Source of the DNA: Butyrivibrio sp. AE3004
Lineage (GTDB): Bacteria; Bacillota; Clostridia; Lachnospirales; Lachnospiraceae
Assembly: GCF_000703165.1 (NCBI RefSeq)
Contig: NZ_JNLQ01000002.1
Span: 496,001-560,000 of the forward strand
Direction: 5' to 3'
DNA length: 64,000 nucleotides
This document shows positions 24,042 to 32,591 of the stretch, piece after piece. The notes beneath the pieces were generated by a model. That model worked only from the letters and a program-made list of their open reading frames with translations. It did no database searches and had not been told where the DNA came from. Made by a program: the position numbers and the translations under genes. Each line of letters begins with the position of its first letter. The first letter of the stretch is position 1.

Positions 24042-25421
24042 ATGAGTTTAGGATTATTGATCGAACCAAAAGAGAAGCTTCCCGAAGATCGACAGTTATT
24101 TTCGAATACCATGCTTAAGGCAATGATTATTCCGCTGGTCATCGAACAGCTCCTTCAGATGATCGTGGGTCTGGCGGACACCATGATGGTGAGTTATGCA
24201 GGTGAGGCTGTCGTTGCCGGTGTTGGCCTTGATACGATGATCTATACTGTTTTCATCTATCTTTTTACCGCCGTGGCATCCGGCGGGGCGGTTGTCGTTT
24301 CGCAGTATATCGGCAGCCGTGAAAGGAAGAACGCAAACCTTTCGGCATCCCAGATCTATACCATATCCTTCATCGTTTCTGTTGTTTCAATGGTTCTGAT
24401 GCTTCTGTCTGGAAACGCACTTCTTGCAGGGATGTATCCGGACACGGAACCTTTGACAATGGATGCCTGCAAAACCTATATGTGGATCGCCTCCATATCC
24501 TTTCCTGCCAATGCACTGTACAATGCGGGCTGTGCAATCTACCGTTCCATGGGAAAGACAAAAACGACCATGAAGGTTACCCTTGTTTCCAACATCATAA
24601 ATGTGATCGGAAATTCAATCGGGATCTTTATCCTGCATGCAGGTGCAGCCGGCGTGGCATGGCCGACCACCATTTCCTGGTATGTTGCCGCGATCATCAT
24701 GACGATCCTGTGCTTTAGAAAAGAGCATGTGGTAAATATCGAACTCAAAGACATCCTGCGCCTGGATTTTTTAATGGATAAGAGGATCCTTGGCGTCGCA
24801 ATTCCCAATTCCATTGAAAACACTCTGTTTCAGGCGGCAAAAGTGGCTCTGGGAATGCTTGTAGCCACCTTCGGGACTTCCCAGATCGCTGCAAACACTA
24901 CAGGCCAAACTTTCTGGTCTCTTGCGGCATGTATGAATGTTTCGATGGGAACTGTGTTTATCACTGTGATCGGTCAGTGTGTTGGTGCAGATGATTCTGT
25001 TGCCGCGCGCTGGTATATGATAAAGCTCACAAAATTATCCCTTTTTCTTGCGATGATCTGGAATGTGGCTGTCATGATCCTGACCCCGCTCCTGCTTCCG
25101 TTTTATAGCCTTGGCGATGATACCAAATTGCTGATTCTGATCATAGTGGCCATTCACAACGCCTTTGCGGCCGTCATTCAGCCGTTTTCGGGGCCTCTGT
25201 CCTCGGGCTTAAGGGCTGCGGGTGATGTTTCTTTTACCATGTGGACATCTATTTTCTCTACTGTAGTGTGCCGTACAATCCTGTCGTTTCTGCTTGCCAA
25301 ATGGCTCGGCATGGGAGTTGTCGGGATTGCCCTTGCGATGGGCCTTGACTGGTGTATTAAGTCCGCGCTTGATATCTGGAGATTCTTCAGCGGAAAATGG
25401 ATGAACAGGAAAGTGATCTGA
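24042..25421 (+). CDS. MATE-family multidrug efflux transporter
   Basis: 459 residues with 12 predicted helices. The repeated MATE signature is seen in MIIPLVIEQLLQMIVGLADT and, in the second half, GVAIPNSIENTLFQAAKVAL. Members export drugs and metabolites against Na+ or H+. The gene is clearly richer in G+C than its AT-rich flanks, with many C-ending codons, suggesting separate origin. No close Shine-Dalgarno precedes the ATG (GGAGG is about 55 bp upstream), so expression may be weak or the start region altered. Followed by degraded sequence. Confidence 0.88.
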   Translation: MSLGLLIEPKEKLPEDRQLFSNTMLKAMIIPLVIEQLLQMIVGLADTMMVSYAGEAVVAGVGLDTMIYTVFIYLFTAVASGGAVVVSQYIGSRERKNANLSASQIYTISFIVSVVSMVLMLLSGNALLAGMYPDTEPLTMDACKTYMWIASISFPANALYNAGCAIYRSMGKTKTTMKVTLVSNIINVIGNSIGIFILHAGAAGVAWPTTISWYVAAIIMTILCFRKEHVVNIELKDILRLDFLMDKRILGVAIPNSIENTLFQAAKVALGMLVATFGTSQIAANTTGQTFWSLAACMNVSMGTVFITVIGQCVGADDSVAARWYMIKLTKLSLFLAMIWNVAVMILTPLLLPFYSLGDDTKLLILIIVAIHNAFAAVIQPFSGPLSSGLRAAGDVSFTMWTSIFSTVVCRTILSFLLAKWLGMGVVGIALAMGLDWCIKSALDIWRFFSGKWMNRKVI

Positions 25422-25716
25422 TGAAAAGACAGATTCCAATCTGTCGGTTTGAGGTATTGGACTTCACAAGACTGCCTGAAAGATGAAGATTTAATGAGAG
25501 AAACCGTGGTGGGTTTGGAGTCCGACACCTATACGAGTGGATTCGGTAAGATCAGATCATGGTATCGATACAGCGACGGAGAGTTCCGTTCGTTGGAAAA
25601 ATGAGGGACATAAGGTTTAGCTTGAAAGATAAGTAACTTATGATAAAGAAGTTAACAGATGGCATCAAGGTAAGGTATTCGGAGGCATTTATGATGACCT
25701 ACCGACGCTGAAGAAG
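25422..25716. other. Gene-poor stretch with degraded coding sequence
   Basis: There is no complete gene. One short frame ends SGFGKIRSWYRYSDGEFRSL (about 25535-25605) and looks like the end of a decayed protein that I cannot identify. The stretch separates the MATE gene from the LysR gene transcribed toward it. Confidence 0.4.
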
Positions 25717-25764
25717 AAATAACTTTCAGCATAACGCTCCACCTTCTAGGGACTTAGAGCGGAA
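25717..25764. repeat. 48-bp repeat R2, copy 1, downstream of a LysR gene
   Basis: The 48-bp sequence starting AAATAACTTTCAGCATAACG recurs with a single mismatch at 49520-49567. It can fold through GCTC/GAGC and CCT/AGG pairs. Both copies lie just past the 3' end of a minus-strand LysR gene, so they may be its transcription end or a recombination scar. Confidence 0.75.
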
Positions 25765-25795
25765 GATCGGAAGATAAAACGGGAAGAGAATTTTG

Positions 25796-26677
25796 CTACG
25801 GTTTGTGGAACGATGTTTTGATCTGTGTAAGGAATTTTTCAGCTATGGGAGTAAAAGAAGGATATTTATTCCATATCAGATACAACTCGGATGTCTGCTT
25901 AGGTGAAAGGGGACGAAAAACAAGCCCGCTCTCTTTGGAGCAGTTGATCAGATGCTCAAAGGTTAGCAGGATCCCAAGCCCTTCCTTTGCAAACATGGAA
26001 CCGTTATAGGACAGACGGAAAGAGCCCTCAAGATGAAGCTTGTCAAAACTATCCCTTGCCCATTGAGGAATTTCGTTGTTCCAGCTTTGTTCAGAGCAGA
26101 ATAATGGCCTACCGATAAGATCCTTTACTCTAACGGACTTCTTCTTGGCGAGAGGGTGATCAGCAGGCATGACAGCTCCCCAGACATCGGCTTCCGGAAA
26201 TTTCAAGTAATCGTATTTTGCAGAGTTTGGCTTTTCACATAATACCGCAAAATCAAGCAGGCCCTTATCAAGTTTTTCCGTCACCTGCTCGGTATCTCCA
26301 CTGGTGATATGGTAGGTAAAACCGGGATATCGGTTCTTTAACTTGTGGATTTCTTTTGCAAGATGCCGTATCTGAAAGCTTTCTGCCAGTCCAAAATAGA
26401 TATCCCCGCCGGTGATATCGTCAAGGGTGATGAATTCCTGTTCTATACGGTCGGCCATGGCGATGAGATCTTCCGCACGGTCGCGAAGAAGCATCCCCTC
26501 ATCAGTCAGGGATATGCTAAAGCTGTGACGTGTGAACAACTTCTTTCCCAGTTCATCTTCGAGTGATTTTAATGTTTTTGAAAGCGTAGGCTGTGTGACA
26601 TGAAGCATGTCCGCAGCCTTTGTCATATTCTCTTCCCTTGCGACGGCAAGGAAGTATCGCAGGCTTTTGATCTCCAT
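25796..26677 (-). CDS. LysR-family transcriptional regulator
   Basis: 293 residues. The N-terminal winged helix-turn-helix is MEIKSLRYFLAVAREENMTK followed by AADMLHVTQPTLSKTLKSLE. The remainder is a periplasmic-binding-protein-like effector domain. An in-frame ATG 24 bp upstream is less likely than 26677, which has GGAGA at proper distance. It is divergent from the hydrolase/acetyltransferase/flavoprotein group at 26919, which it probably controls by sensing an aromatic or redox-related metabolite (inference). Confidence 0.9.
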   Translation of the reverse strand: MEIKSLRYFLAVAREENMTKAADMLHVTQPTLSKTLKSLEDELGKKLFTRHSFSISLTDEGMLLRDRAEDLIAMADRIEQEFITLDDITGGDIYFGLAESFQIRHLAKEIHKLKNRYPGFTYHITSGDTEQVTEKLDKGLLDFAVLCEKPNSAKYDYLKFPEADVWGAVMPADHPLAKKKSVRVKDLIGRPLFCSEQSWNNEIPQWARDSFDKLHLEGSFRLSYNGSMFAKEGLGILLTFEHLINCSKESGLVFRPLSPKQTSELYLIWNKYPSFTPIAEKFLTQIKTSFHKP

Positions 26678-26745
26678 AGAATTCTCCAGTTCGCAGTGCA
26701 CTCAAAAATGCTTCGCATTTTTTCGTTCTTCGGCATTCGCCGAAT

Positions 26746-26809
26746 ATATGGATTTATAATTTAGTGCTTATGCGAGCAAACTCCCAACGCACTAATTATA
26801 AATTCATAT
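26746..26809. promoter_or_regulatory. 21-22-bp inverted repeat in the LysR divergent promoter region
   Basis: ATATGGATTTATAATTTAGTGC (26746-26767, quoted in two parts: ATATGGATTTA and TAATTTAGTGC) pairs with 26789-26809 (GCACTAATTATAAATTCATAT) across a 21-nt loop, with one bulge and one wobble. A smaller AAAAATGC/GCATTTTT hairpin lies at 26705-26722. It may be an operator, an attenuator of the LysR transcript, or an inserted fold-back repeat. Confidence 0.5.
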
Positions 26810-26918
26810 GCACTGCTCATTGCTACATGACATTCCATTTTGGAATATCACGATATTCATTTTATTCATTAGCGAAGAATTCGTCAAGTAAATATAATGA
26901 GGATACGAGGTAGGACAG

Positions 26919-27143
26919 ATGGAAGTAAAAGCCCTGATAGAAAATCTTACAGACAGTGGATGCTCTGCGGAAGGAACAAAGAGAGCAAAAGCACTTTACG
27001 AAGCAGGAGATATGGATGGGCTCGTAAAGTATCTTCGAAAATGTCGATGTGATCTGGTGGAGGAAATGCACGACAGTCAGAGGAAGGTTGATCGGATGGA
27101 CTATCTGATCAGACAGACACAAAAAGAAGCGGATAAACAGTGA
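26919..27143 (+). CDS. Small conserved helical protein of unknown function
   Basis: 74 residues, charged and predicted all-helical (LYEAGDMDGLVKYLRKCRCD, then SQRKVDRMDYLIRQTQKEAD). I do not recognize a family. It is the first gene of a plus-strand operon facing LysR. The 23-bp distance to the hydrolase gene suggests co-expression. The heptad-like pattern at the C-terminus may form a coiled coil, so a regulatory or adaptor role is possible. Confidence 0.6.
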   Translation: MEVKALIENLTDSGCSAEGTKRAKALYEAGDMDGLVKYLRKCRCDLVEEMHDSQRKVDRMDYLIRQTQKEADKQ

Positions 27144-27165
27144 TAAGAGAACGGAGGATGCAATC

Positions 27166-28167
27166 ATGATCAAAAAGGAAGAACTGAAACTGGTAACTGA
27201 ATGGGACAAAACATTCCCTATGAGCGATAAGGTAGACCACAGCAAGGTGACCTTTGTGAACCGATATGGGATAACACTTGCAGCAGATATGTATGTACCG
27301 GGGGATAAAGAGGGCAGACTTCCTGCAATCGCAGTATGCGGTCCCTTTGGTGCAGTTAAGGAGCAGTGCAGTGGATTGTATGCGCAGGCCATGGCAGAGA
27401 GAGGCTTTCTGACAATAGCGTTTGATCCTTCTTTTACCGGAGAAAGTGGCGGGAATGTAAGATATATGGCTTCCCCGGATATCAATACTGAGGATTTCAT
27501 GGCGGCGGTTGACTTTCTTTCCCTGAATGACAGAGTTGATCCTGACAGGATAGGGATCATAGGTATCTGCGGCTGGGGCGGAATGGCGATCAATACGGCG
27601 GCACTCGATACGAGAATAAAGGCAACCGTGGCATCCACCATGTATGATATGACCAGGGTGAACGCAAACGGTTACTTTGACAGTGAGGACAGTGAAGAGG
27701 CACGTTATGAGAAGAAGAAAGCTATGTGTGCTCAGAGGCTGGAGGATCTGAAATCGGGTGATTATAAGCTTGGCGGTGGAGTTGTCGATCCGTTGCCTTC
27801 GGATGCACCTTTCTTTGTTAAGGACTACTATGACTACTACAAGACCGACAGAGGATATCATAATAGAAGCCTTAATTCTAACGGTGGATGGAATGTCATC
27901 GGATGTGAGTCTTTCATTAACCAGCCTATTCTGAAATATTCAAATGAGATCAGAAGTGCAGTGCTTCTTATCCACGGAGAAAAGGCTCATTCGTGCTATT
28001 TCTCAAAGGATGCCTATGCAGATATGATTAAAGACAGCAAGTATGCTGATAATAAAGAACTTATGATAATCCCTGATGCGGTGCATACAGATCTATATGA
28101 TGGCGGAGATAAGGATTATATTCCTTATGACAAGCTGGAGAGCTTCTTTAAGGAGAATTTAAAGTAA
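27166..28167 (+). CDS. Alpha/beta hydrolase (YcjY-like, Cys nucleophile)
   Basis: 333 residues. The nucleophile elbow is [12 protein letters not shown], so Cys takes the place of Ser as in YcjY-type hydrolases. The acid/His part is [13 protein letters not shown] and [11 protein letters not shown] near the end. The N-terminus [20 protein letters not shown] is typical of this dienelactone-hydrolase-related group. No signal peptide, so cytoplasmic. It overlaps the following acetyltransferase gene by one base, fixing them in one operon with the divergent LysR. The substrate is unknown. Confidence 0.85.
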   Translation: MIKKEELKLVTEWDKTFPMSDKVDHSKVTFVNRYGITLAADMYVPGDKEGRLPAIAVCGPFGAVKEQCSGLYAQAMAERGFLTIAFDPSFTGESGGNVRYMASPDINTEDFMAAVDFLSLNDRVDPDRIGIIGICGWGGMAINTAALDTRIKATVASTMYDMTRVNANGYFDSEDSEEARYEKKKAMCAQRLEDLKSGDYKLGGGVVDPLPSDAPFFVKDYYDYYKTDRGYHNRSLNSNGGWNVIGCESFINQPILKYSNEIRSAVLLIHGEKAHSCYFSKDAYADMIKDSKYADNKELMIIPDAVHTDLYDGGDKDYIPYDKLESFFKENLK

Positions 28168-28757
28168 TGATAACGGTTGAAGAAATACTGGAATATCTTA
28201 ATTCGGACAGAGTAGAAGATATGACAGAAGAGATGCATGAATGTTCCATGAGGCAGAGCCAGGCTGCTATAAAGCAGACCATGGAATTAAATACAAAGTA
28301 TCACACACCGGAAGAGATAGTCAGGATCATGTCTGAACTGACAGGTGATGAAGTGGATAAAAGCTTCAGACTGTTTCCGCCTTTTTATACGGATTTTGGA
28401 AGAAACATTCACATCGGAAAAAATGTATTCATCAATTCCGGATGCAGCTTCCAGGATCAGGGCGGCATATACATTGGTGATAACACCCTGATTGGGCACA
28501 GGGTCGTCCTTGCTACTCTGGATCATGATTTGAATCCTTATGACAGGCACCTTCTGTGTGCTCCTATACATATTGGAAACAGGGTTTGGATTGGAGCAGG
28601 AGCGATAATTACAAGAGGTGTGACAATTGGTGATGGAGCTGTAATTGCAGCCGGAGCTGTTGTGACAAAGGATGTTGAGGAAAACACTATTGTAGGAGGC
28701 GTTCCTGCAAAATTTATCAAGAAGATAGAGAATGTTAAACCGATAGAGAAGAAATAA
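28167..28757 (+). CDS. Maltose/galactoside O-acetyltransferase-like hexapeptide protein
   Basis: 196 residues. An N-terminal helical region (1-60) precedes a left-handed beta-helix of hexapeptide repeats: [36 protein letters not shown] with the catalytic His in [10 protein letters not shown], then [20 protein letters not shown] and [11 protein letters not shown]. It transfers acetyl from acetyl-CoA to a sugar or related hydroxyl compound. The start overlaps the hydrolase stop (TAATGA). A shorter paralogue is at 50981 in a similar LysR neighbourhood. Confidence 0.88.
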   Translation: MITVEEILEYLNSDRVEDMTEEMHECSMRQSQAAIKQTMELNTKYHTPEEIVRIMSELTGDEVDKSFRLFPPFYTDFGRNIHIGKNVFINSGCSFQDQGGIYIGDNTLIGHRVVLATLDHDLNPYDRHLLCAPIHIGNRVWIGAGAIITRGVTIGDGAVIAAGAVVTKDVEENTIVGGVPAKFIKKIENVKPIEKK

Positions 28758-28770
28758 AGGATGGGATGAT

Positions 28771-29313
28771 ATGGGTAAAGTGTTAGTGATTTCTACAAGT
28801 CTTCGAGCAAAGAGTAATTCCGATATACTTACGAAAAAGCTTATAGAGGGAGCAAAAGCTTCAGGTCATGATGTGGAACATATAAGCCTGAAAGGGAAAA
28901 ATATCAGTTTCTGTATAGGATGTCTGGCCTGCCAGAACACTCAGAGATGCATCATTAAAGATGATGCTGTTGAAATTGCAGAAAAAGTAAAGAATGCTGA
29001 TACCCTGGTTTTTGCAACACCAATCTATTACTACGAGATGAGCGGACAGATGAAGACTCTTTTGGATAGGCTCAATCCGTTGTATCCTTCAGACTATAAG
29101 TTCAGGAATGTATATATGCTATCTGTTGCAGCTGAGGATGAAGAGTTCGTACCTGAAAAGGCAATTAGTGGACTCCAAGGGTGGGTTGACTGTTTTGGAA
29201 AGGCAGAATTTTCAGGGTCCTTATTCTGTGGAGGAATAGGTGATATGGGCGAAGCTTCAGGTAAAAAAGAGGAATTAAGTGAAGCCTATGAGTTTGGAAA
29301 AACATTAAAATAA
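28771..29313 (+). CDS. Flavodoxin-fold NAD(P)H-dependent FMN reductase
   Basis: 180 residues. The flavin phosphate loop is STSLRAKSNSDILT. A cysteine-bearing NISFCIGCLACQNTQRCIIK segment is typical of iron-sulfur-flavoprotein-like reductases, followed by FATPIYYYEMSGQMKTLLDR. Such proteins pass electrons to quinones, nitro- or azo-compounds. It lies 13 bp after the acetyltransferase with GGATGGGATG as ribosome site, in the same operon, and has a paralogue at 53103. Confidence 0.87.
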   Translation: MGKVLVISTSLRAKSNSDILTKKLIEGAKASGHDVEHISLKGKNISFCIGCLACQNTQRCIIKDDAVEIAEKVKNADTLVFATPIYYYEMSGQMKTLLDRLNPLYPSDYKFRNVYMLSVAAEDEEFVPEKAISGLQGWVDCFGKAEFSGSLFCGGIGDMGEASGKKEELSEAYEFGKTLK

Positions 29314-29325
29314 AGGAAGTTTGCG

Positions 29326-29931
29326 ATGAAAACGAAATTGATTGTGATGACACTCTGTGTGTTCATGATGCTTTGTACCAGCGCATGCTCAGGTGATACT
29401 AAGACACCATATGAAAACTTTGATTTGAGCGCTGCCATTTCTAAATCAGAAGATATAGAAGCAGAAAGTACAGAGGAAATCGTTTTATCAGAAGACGTAA
29501 AAACATATCACACAGAAGAAACTGATAATCAAGCTGTTGAGAGTGACACTTCTTCTGATGATACGGGTATTGGAGAAAAAACTATGATAATGAAAATTGG
29601 TGATATTAAAGTAGATGTAGACTGGGAAAATAATCAGGCAGTAGACGCGCTGCGAAATATGGTTGAAAAAGGCGATGTCATAATTCAGATGTCAATGTAT
29701 GGCGGATTTGAGCAGGTGGGATCTATAGGTCAGAGTCTTCCAAGAAATGATAAACAGACGACAACATCATCAGGGGATATAGTTCTTTATTCAGGGAATC
29801 AAATGGTTGTGTTCTATGGGTCTAATAGCTGGTCATACACACGGTTAGGTCACATATCTGATAAGGATGAGACTGGCATGACTGAGTTGCTTTCAAATGG
29901 CGATGTTACAATAACTATTAGCATGGGATAG
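29326..29931 (+). CDS. Lipoprotein with C-terminal cyclophilin-like domain
   Basis: 201 residues. The signal peptide ends in the lipobox LCTSAC (Cys about 21), so it is anchored outside the membrane. An acidic Ser/Glu-rich linker (25-85) leads to a domain with MIMKIGDIKVDVDWENN, YGGFEQVGSIGQSLPRND and GDIVLYSGNQMVVFYGSNSW, a typical cyclophilin-like fold (DUF4430/Cyclophil_like2 group). These often accompany flavodoxins and aldo/keto reductases, as here. Truncated relatives of its signal-peptide region appear at 52405 and 53993. Confidence 0.85.
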   Translation: MKTKLIVMTLCVFMMLCTSACSGDTKTPYENFDLSAAISKSEDIEAESTEEIVLSEDVKTYHTEETDNQAVESDTSSDDTGIGEKTMIMKIGDIKVDVDWENNQAVDALRNMVEKGDVIIQMSMYGGFEQVGSIGQSLPRNDKQTTTSSGDIVLYSGNQMVVFYGSNSWSYTRLGHISDKDETGMTELLSNGDVTITISMG

Positions 29932-30153
29932 GGATTATTAAAGTGGAAATATATTGGTACAAAAACGGTGGCTACAAGTCGAAAGATTAATAGTCACTAT
30001 TTTTTTTAAATTATTTTGATGTAACTATTGACATTACATCTCGGAGATGATATATTTGCACTATCAGATGAAATCACGGCGGTTACATCAATGAACTTTT
30101 TAACATTCGAGGATAATTACCTCGCAGGGCAGAGTCCGGAAAGGAAAATAATC

Positions 30154-30924
30154 ATGACAAATAAGGAAAAAGCATTAGCACTCATCGGAACATTCGCATC
30201 AGGAGACACAGCAAAGGCAAAGGAACTTCTTGCACCAGGTTATATTCAGCATAACCTCGCATTTGGAACAGGAGCAGATGCATTTGTAGCAGCAGTTGAA
30301 GGACTTGCACAGGCACCTGTAAAAACAACAGTTAATAACATTCGTGCATTCGAGGATGGGGATAAGGTTTTCCTTCAGACAGTATATAATTTTGCAGGAG
30401 CAGGAGAGCAGGTCGGATTCGATGTTTTTAGATTCGATGCAGACGGTAAGATTGCAGAGCACTGGGATAATCTGGCAGACAAGGCAGCTCCTAATCCTTC
30501 AGGACATACTCAGATTGATGGAACTCTTGAGAAGAAAGATGTAGACAAGGAAGAAACACGTAAGGTTGTTGCCGGATTTGTAGGCGATGTACTCCGCGGG
30601 GAGAATCCGGATAAGCTTACTTCATATTATGACGGAGACAAGTACATTCAGCATAACACAGCAATAGCAGATGGTCTTTCCGGTCTTGGAGCTGCACTTG
30701 AAGCTATGGCTAAGCAAGGTATTTCGATGGTTTACAACAAGACACATATGGTTCTTGCCGATGGTGATTATGGCCTTGCCTGCTCAGAAGGAACCTTTGG
30801 CGGTGTACCTACAACCTACTATGATGTGTTCCGTGTTGAGAATGGCTTTATCGCAGAACACTGGGATGTAATGGAGACACTTGCTGACAAGGATACATGG
30901 CAGAATCAGAATGGCAAGTTCTAA
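30154..30924 (+). CDS. Tandem SnoaL/NTF2-like protein (two repeats)
   Basis: 256 residues made of two similar halves. Each has helices followed by YIQHN (residues about 31 and 169), a segment of the type FAGAGEQVGFDVFR / FGGVPTTYYDVFR and AEHWD near its end. Internal duplication of an NTF2/SnoaL domain is thus visible. Single-domain relatives are nuclear transport factor 2-like proteins of unknown or polyketide-cyclase-like role. The frame is open upstream to 30028, but AAAGGA before the ATG at 30154 sets the start. Unusually regular alanine-rich, high-expression codon use. Confidence 0.82.
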   Translation: MTNKEKALALIGTFASGDTAKAKELLAPGYIQHNLAFGTGADAFVAAVEGLAQAPVKTTVNNIRAFEDGDKVFLQTVYNFAGAGEQVGFDVFRFDADGKIAEHWDNLADKAAPNPSGHTQIDGTLEKKDVDKEETRKVVAGFVGDVLRGENPDKLTSYYDGDKYIQHNTAIADGLSGLGAALEAMAKQGISMVYNKTHMVLADGDYGLACSEGTFGGVPTTYYDVFRVENGFIAEHWDVMETLADKDTWQNQNGKF

Positions 30925-31048
30925 CATGGTGAAGATGATTGTAACTGTTGAAATTACAACAAGCCTGCGTTAGAATGAGAACATAGAGACGTACCGTGTC
31001 CCGTGTACTTGGGATAGTATGAAACGGATCGGAAATGGAGACATAATA

Positions 31049-31489
31049 ATGCAGATTTCAAGCAGATTTACAGTGGCATTACATATCTTTGCCTGTGTTG
31101 ATACATTCAAGGATGAATATAAGGTGACCAGTGACTTTCTGGCATCGAGCATCAATACTAATCCCGTCATAATCAGAAAGATACTCACGCAGCTAAAGAG
31201 TGCCGGACTGATCAACGTAGCCCGTGGAACCGGCGGGATCGAACTTACAAGAGATTTATCGGAGATTACCTTCTTTGACGTATACGAAGCGATCGAACCT
31301 GTGGAGGACGGTGATCTGTTCCGATTCCATGAAGCACCAAATCCGGAATGCCCGGTTGGTAGGAACATTCATACGCTGCTGGATGATAAGCTTAAGAGCA
31401 TTCAGGATGCGATGGAGACAGAAATGAAGAAGTACACGCTTATGGACATCCGAACAGGAATGCAGGAACTTCTGGCGAAGGAAGCTTAA
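31049..31489 (+). CDS. Rrf2-family transcriptional regulator
   Basis: 146 residues. The N-terminus MQISSRFTVALHIFACVDTF and the winged helix KVTSDFLASSINTNPVIIRK... are characteristic of Rrf2. A single Cys in PNPECPVGRNIH at about 112 is the usual redox or cluster position, but the three-Cys IscR set is absent, so it resembles YwnA/redox-type members. GGAG 8 bases before 31049 defines the start. It is followed by a strong terminator and then a PNPOx-ferredoxin gene that it may control. Confidence 0.88.
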   Translation: MQISSRFTVALHIFACVDTFKDEYKVTSDFLASSINTNPVIIRKILTQLKSAGLINVARGTGGIELTRDLSEITFFDVYEAIEPVEDGDLFRFHEAPNPECPVGRNIHTLLDDKLKSIQDAMETEMKKYTLMDIRTGMQELLAKEA

Positions 31490-31495
31490 GAGATT

Positions 31496-31525
31496 GGACT
31501 CCGGTAAACAGCCGGAGTCCATTTT
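31496..31525 (+). terminator. Rho-independent terminator after the Rrf2 gene
   Basis: GGACTCCGG (31496-31504) and CCGGAGTCC (31512-31520) form a perfect 9-bp stem followed by ATTTTT. It separates the Rrf2 gene from the following PNPOx-ferredoxin gene. Confidence 0.85.
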
Positions 31526-31539
31526 TAAAGGAGCCTCAA

Positions 31540-32160
31540 ATGGAGACCAAAGACTATCTGAATTATATTGTACATGAAATACACAGGACGATCGTAGCAA
31601 CGGTTGATGATGAAGGTCTGCCTGTTACGGCGGCAATCGATATGATGGACTGCGATGATGTCAGCCTGTACTTCCTTACCGCAAAAGGAAAGGGGTTTTA
31701 TGACAGACTGAAAAAAAGAGGATTCCTTGCTTTTACAGCCATGAAGGGCGAAGATACAATGTCAAGCATCGCAGTATCCATCAGAGGCAAGGTTCGTGAA
31801 CTTGGCTACGACAGGATACCGGAACTGTTTGAGAAGAATCCTTATATGCATCAGATCTATCCGACGGAAGAATCCATGAAGGCACTTACGGTATTTCAGA
31901 TATTTGAAGGAAACGGTGAGTGGTTTGATCTTTCAAAGAAGCCGATAGAGAGAGCTTCATTTACATTTGGTGGGTCAGAAAAGAAAACAGAAGGATATTA
32001 TATTACGGACAGTTGTATCGGCTGTGGAAACTGCGTGTCGGTTTGTCCACAGAATTGCATCAGGAAGGACCAAGTTCCATTTCGGATTGAGCTGGATCAT
32101 TGTCTGCACTGCGGTAATTGTATGAATGCCTGTCCGGTCGGAGCAGTGGTCAGGAGATAA
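31540..32160 (+). CDS. Pyridoxamine-phosphate-oxidase-like flavoprotein fused to a 2[4Fe-4S] ferredoxin
   Basis: 206 residues. Residues 1-135 form a split-barrel FMN-binding (PNPOx-like) domain (IVATVDDEGLPVTAAIDMMD, YFLTAKGKGFYDRL). Residues 150-206 carry two ferredoxin cluster motifs, CIGCGNCVSVCPQNC and CLHCGNCMNACPVGA. The fusion couples a flavin to two iron-sulfur clusters, probably for reductive detoxification in anaerobes. It starts 19 bp after the Rrf2 terminator. The truncated macrodomain gene begins 5 bp past its stop. Confidence 0.87.
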   Translation: METKDYLNYIVHEIHRTIVATVDDEGLPVTAAIDMMDCDDVSLYFLTAKGKGFYDRLKKRGFLAFTAMKGEDTMSSIAVSIRGKVRELGYDRIPELFEKNPYMHQIYPTEESMKALTVFQIFEGNGEWFDLSKKPIERASFTFGGSEKKTEGYYITDSCIGCGNCVSVCPQNCIRKDQVPFRIELDHCLHCGNCMNACPVGAVVRR

Positions 32161-32165
32161 AAAGA

Positions 32166-32591
32166 ATGTCAAATAGTAAAACTCAGGAGGAACGCCTGGA
32201 TTATCTTGTAGAGGAATTCAAGGCAGATTCAGATGAATATAAAGATTTACAGACTTCAAAAAGCATAGAAGAGAAAAGACGGATCCTTCGATCGCTTATG
32301 AATATCCGTATGCCAAAAGAGATTTTATCGGAGATACTCAAAGTACAGGATGAATATCTGTCGGAAAGAGCAGTCGAAAAGGGGATTGTGAATCTGCCGG
32401 ACATCCCAGTGATCAGGGATGGTCTATCTATATGGCAGGGGGATATCACAAGACTTTCGGTGGATGCCATAGTAAATGCGGCTAATTCGCAGATGCTGGG
32501 CTGTTTTGTTCCGATGCACACCTGTATAGATAAAGCGGCACCTACCTCAATCACACAGGCATACAACAAAAGAATGGCAAGGTGCTCGTAA
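32166..32591 (+). pseudogene. Truncated zinc-dependent macrodomain protein (N-terminal half)
   Basis: 141 residues: a helical N-terminal region followed by IWQGDITRLSVDAIVNAANS and the zinc-ligand segment GCFVPMHTCIDKA typical of SirTM-linked zinc macrodomains. It then departs from the family (APTSITQAYNKRMARCS) and stops. Compared with the complete macrodomain protein at 34023, the ADP-ribose-binding C-terminal half is missing. With the SirTM C-terminal fragment at 42907, it appears to be the left stump of a second macro-SirTM pair. Confidence 0.8.

Noticed and set aside
27109..27861. 250-codon antisense frame over the alpha/beta hydrolase
   Set aside because: The sense strand encodes a full hydrolase with catalytic motifs. 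The antisense product is low-complexity-like and without homology features.
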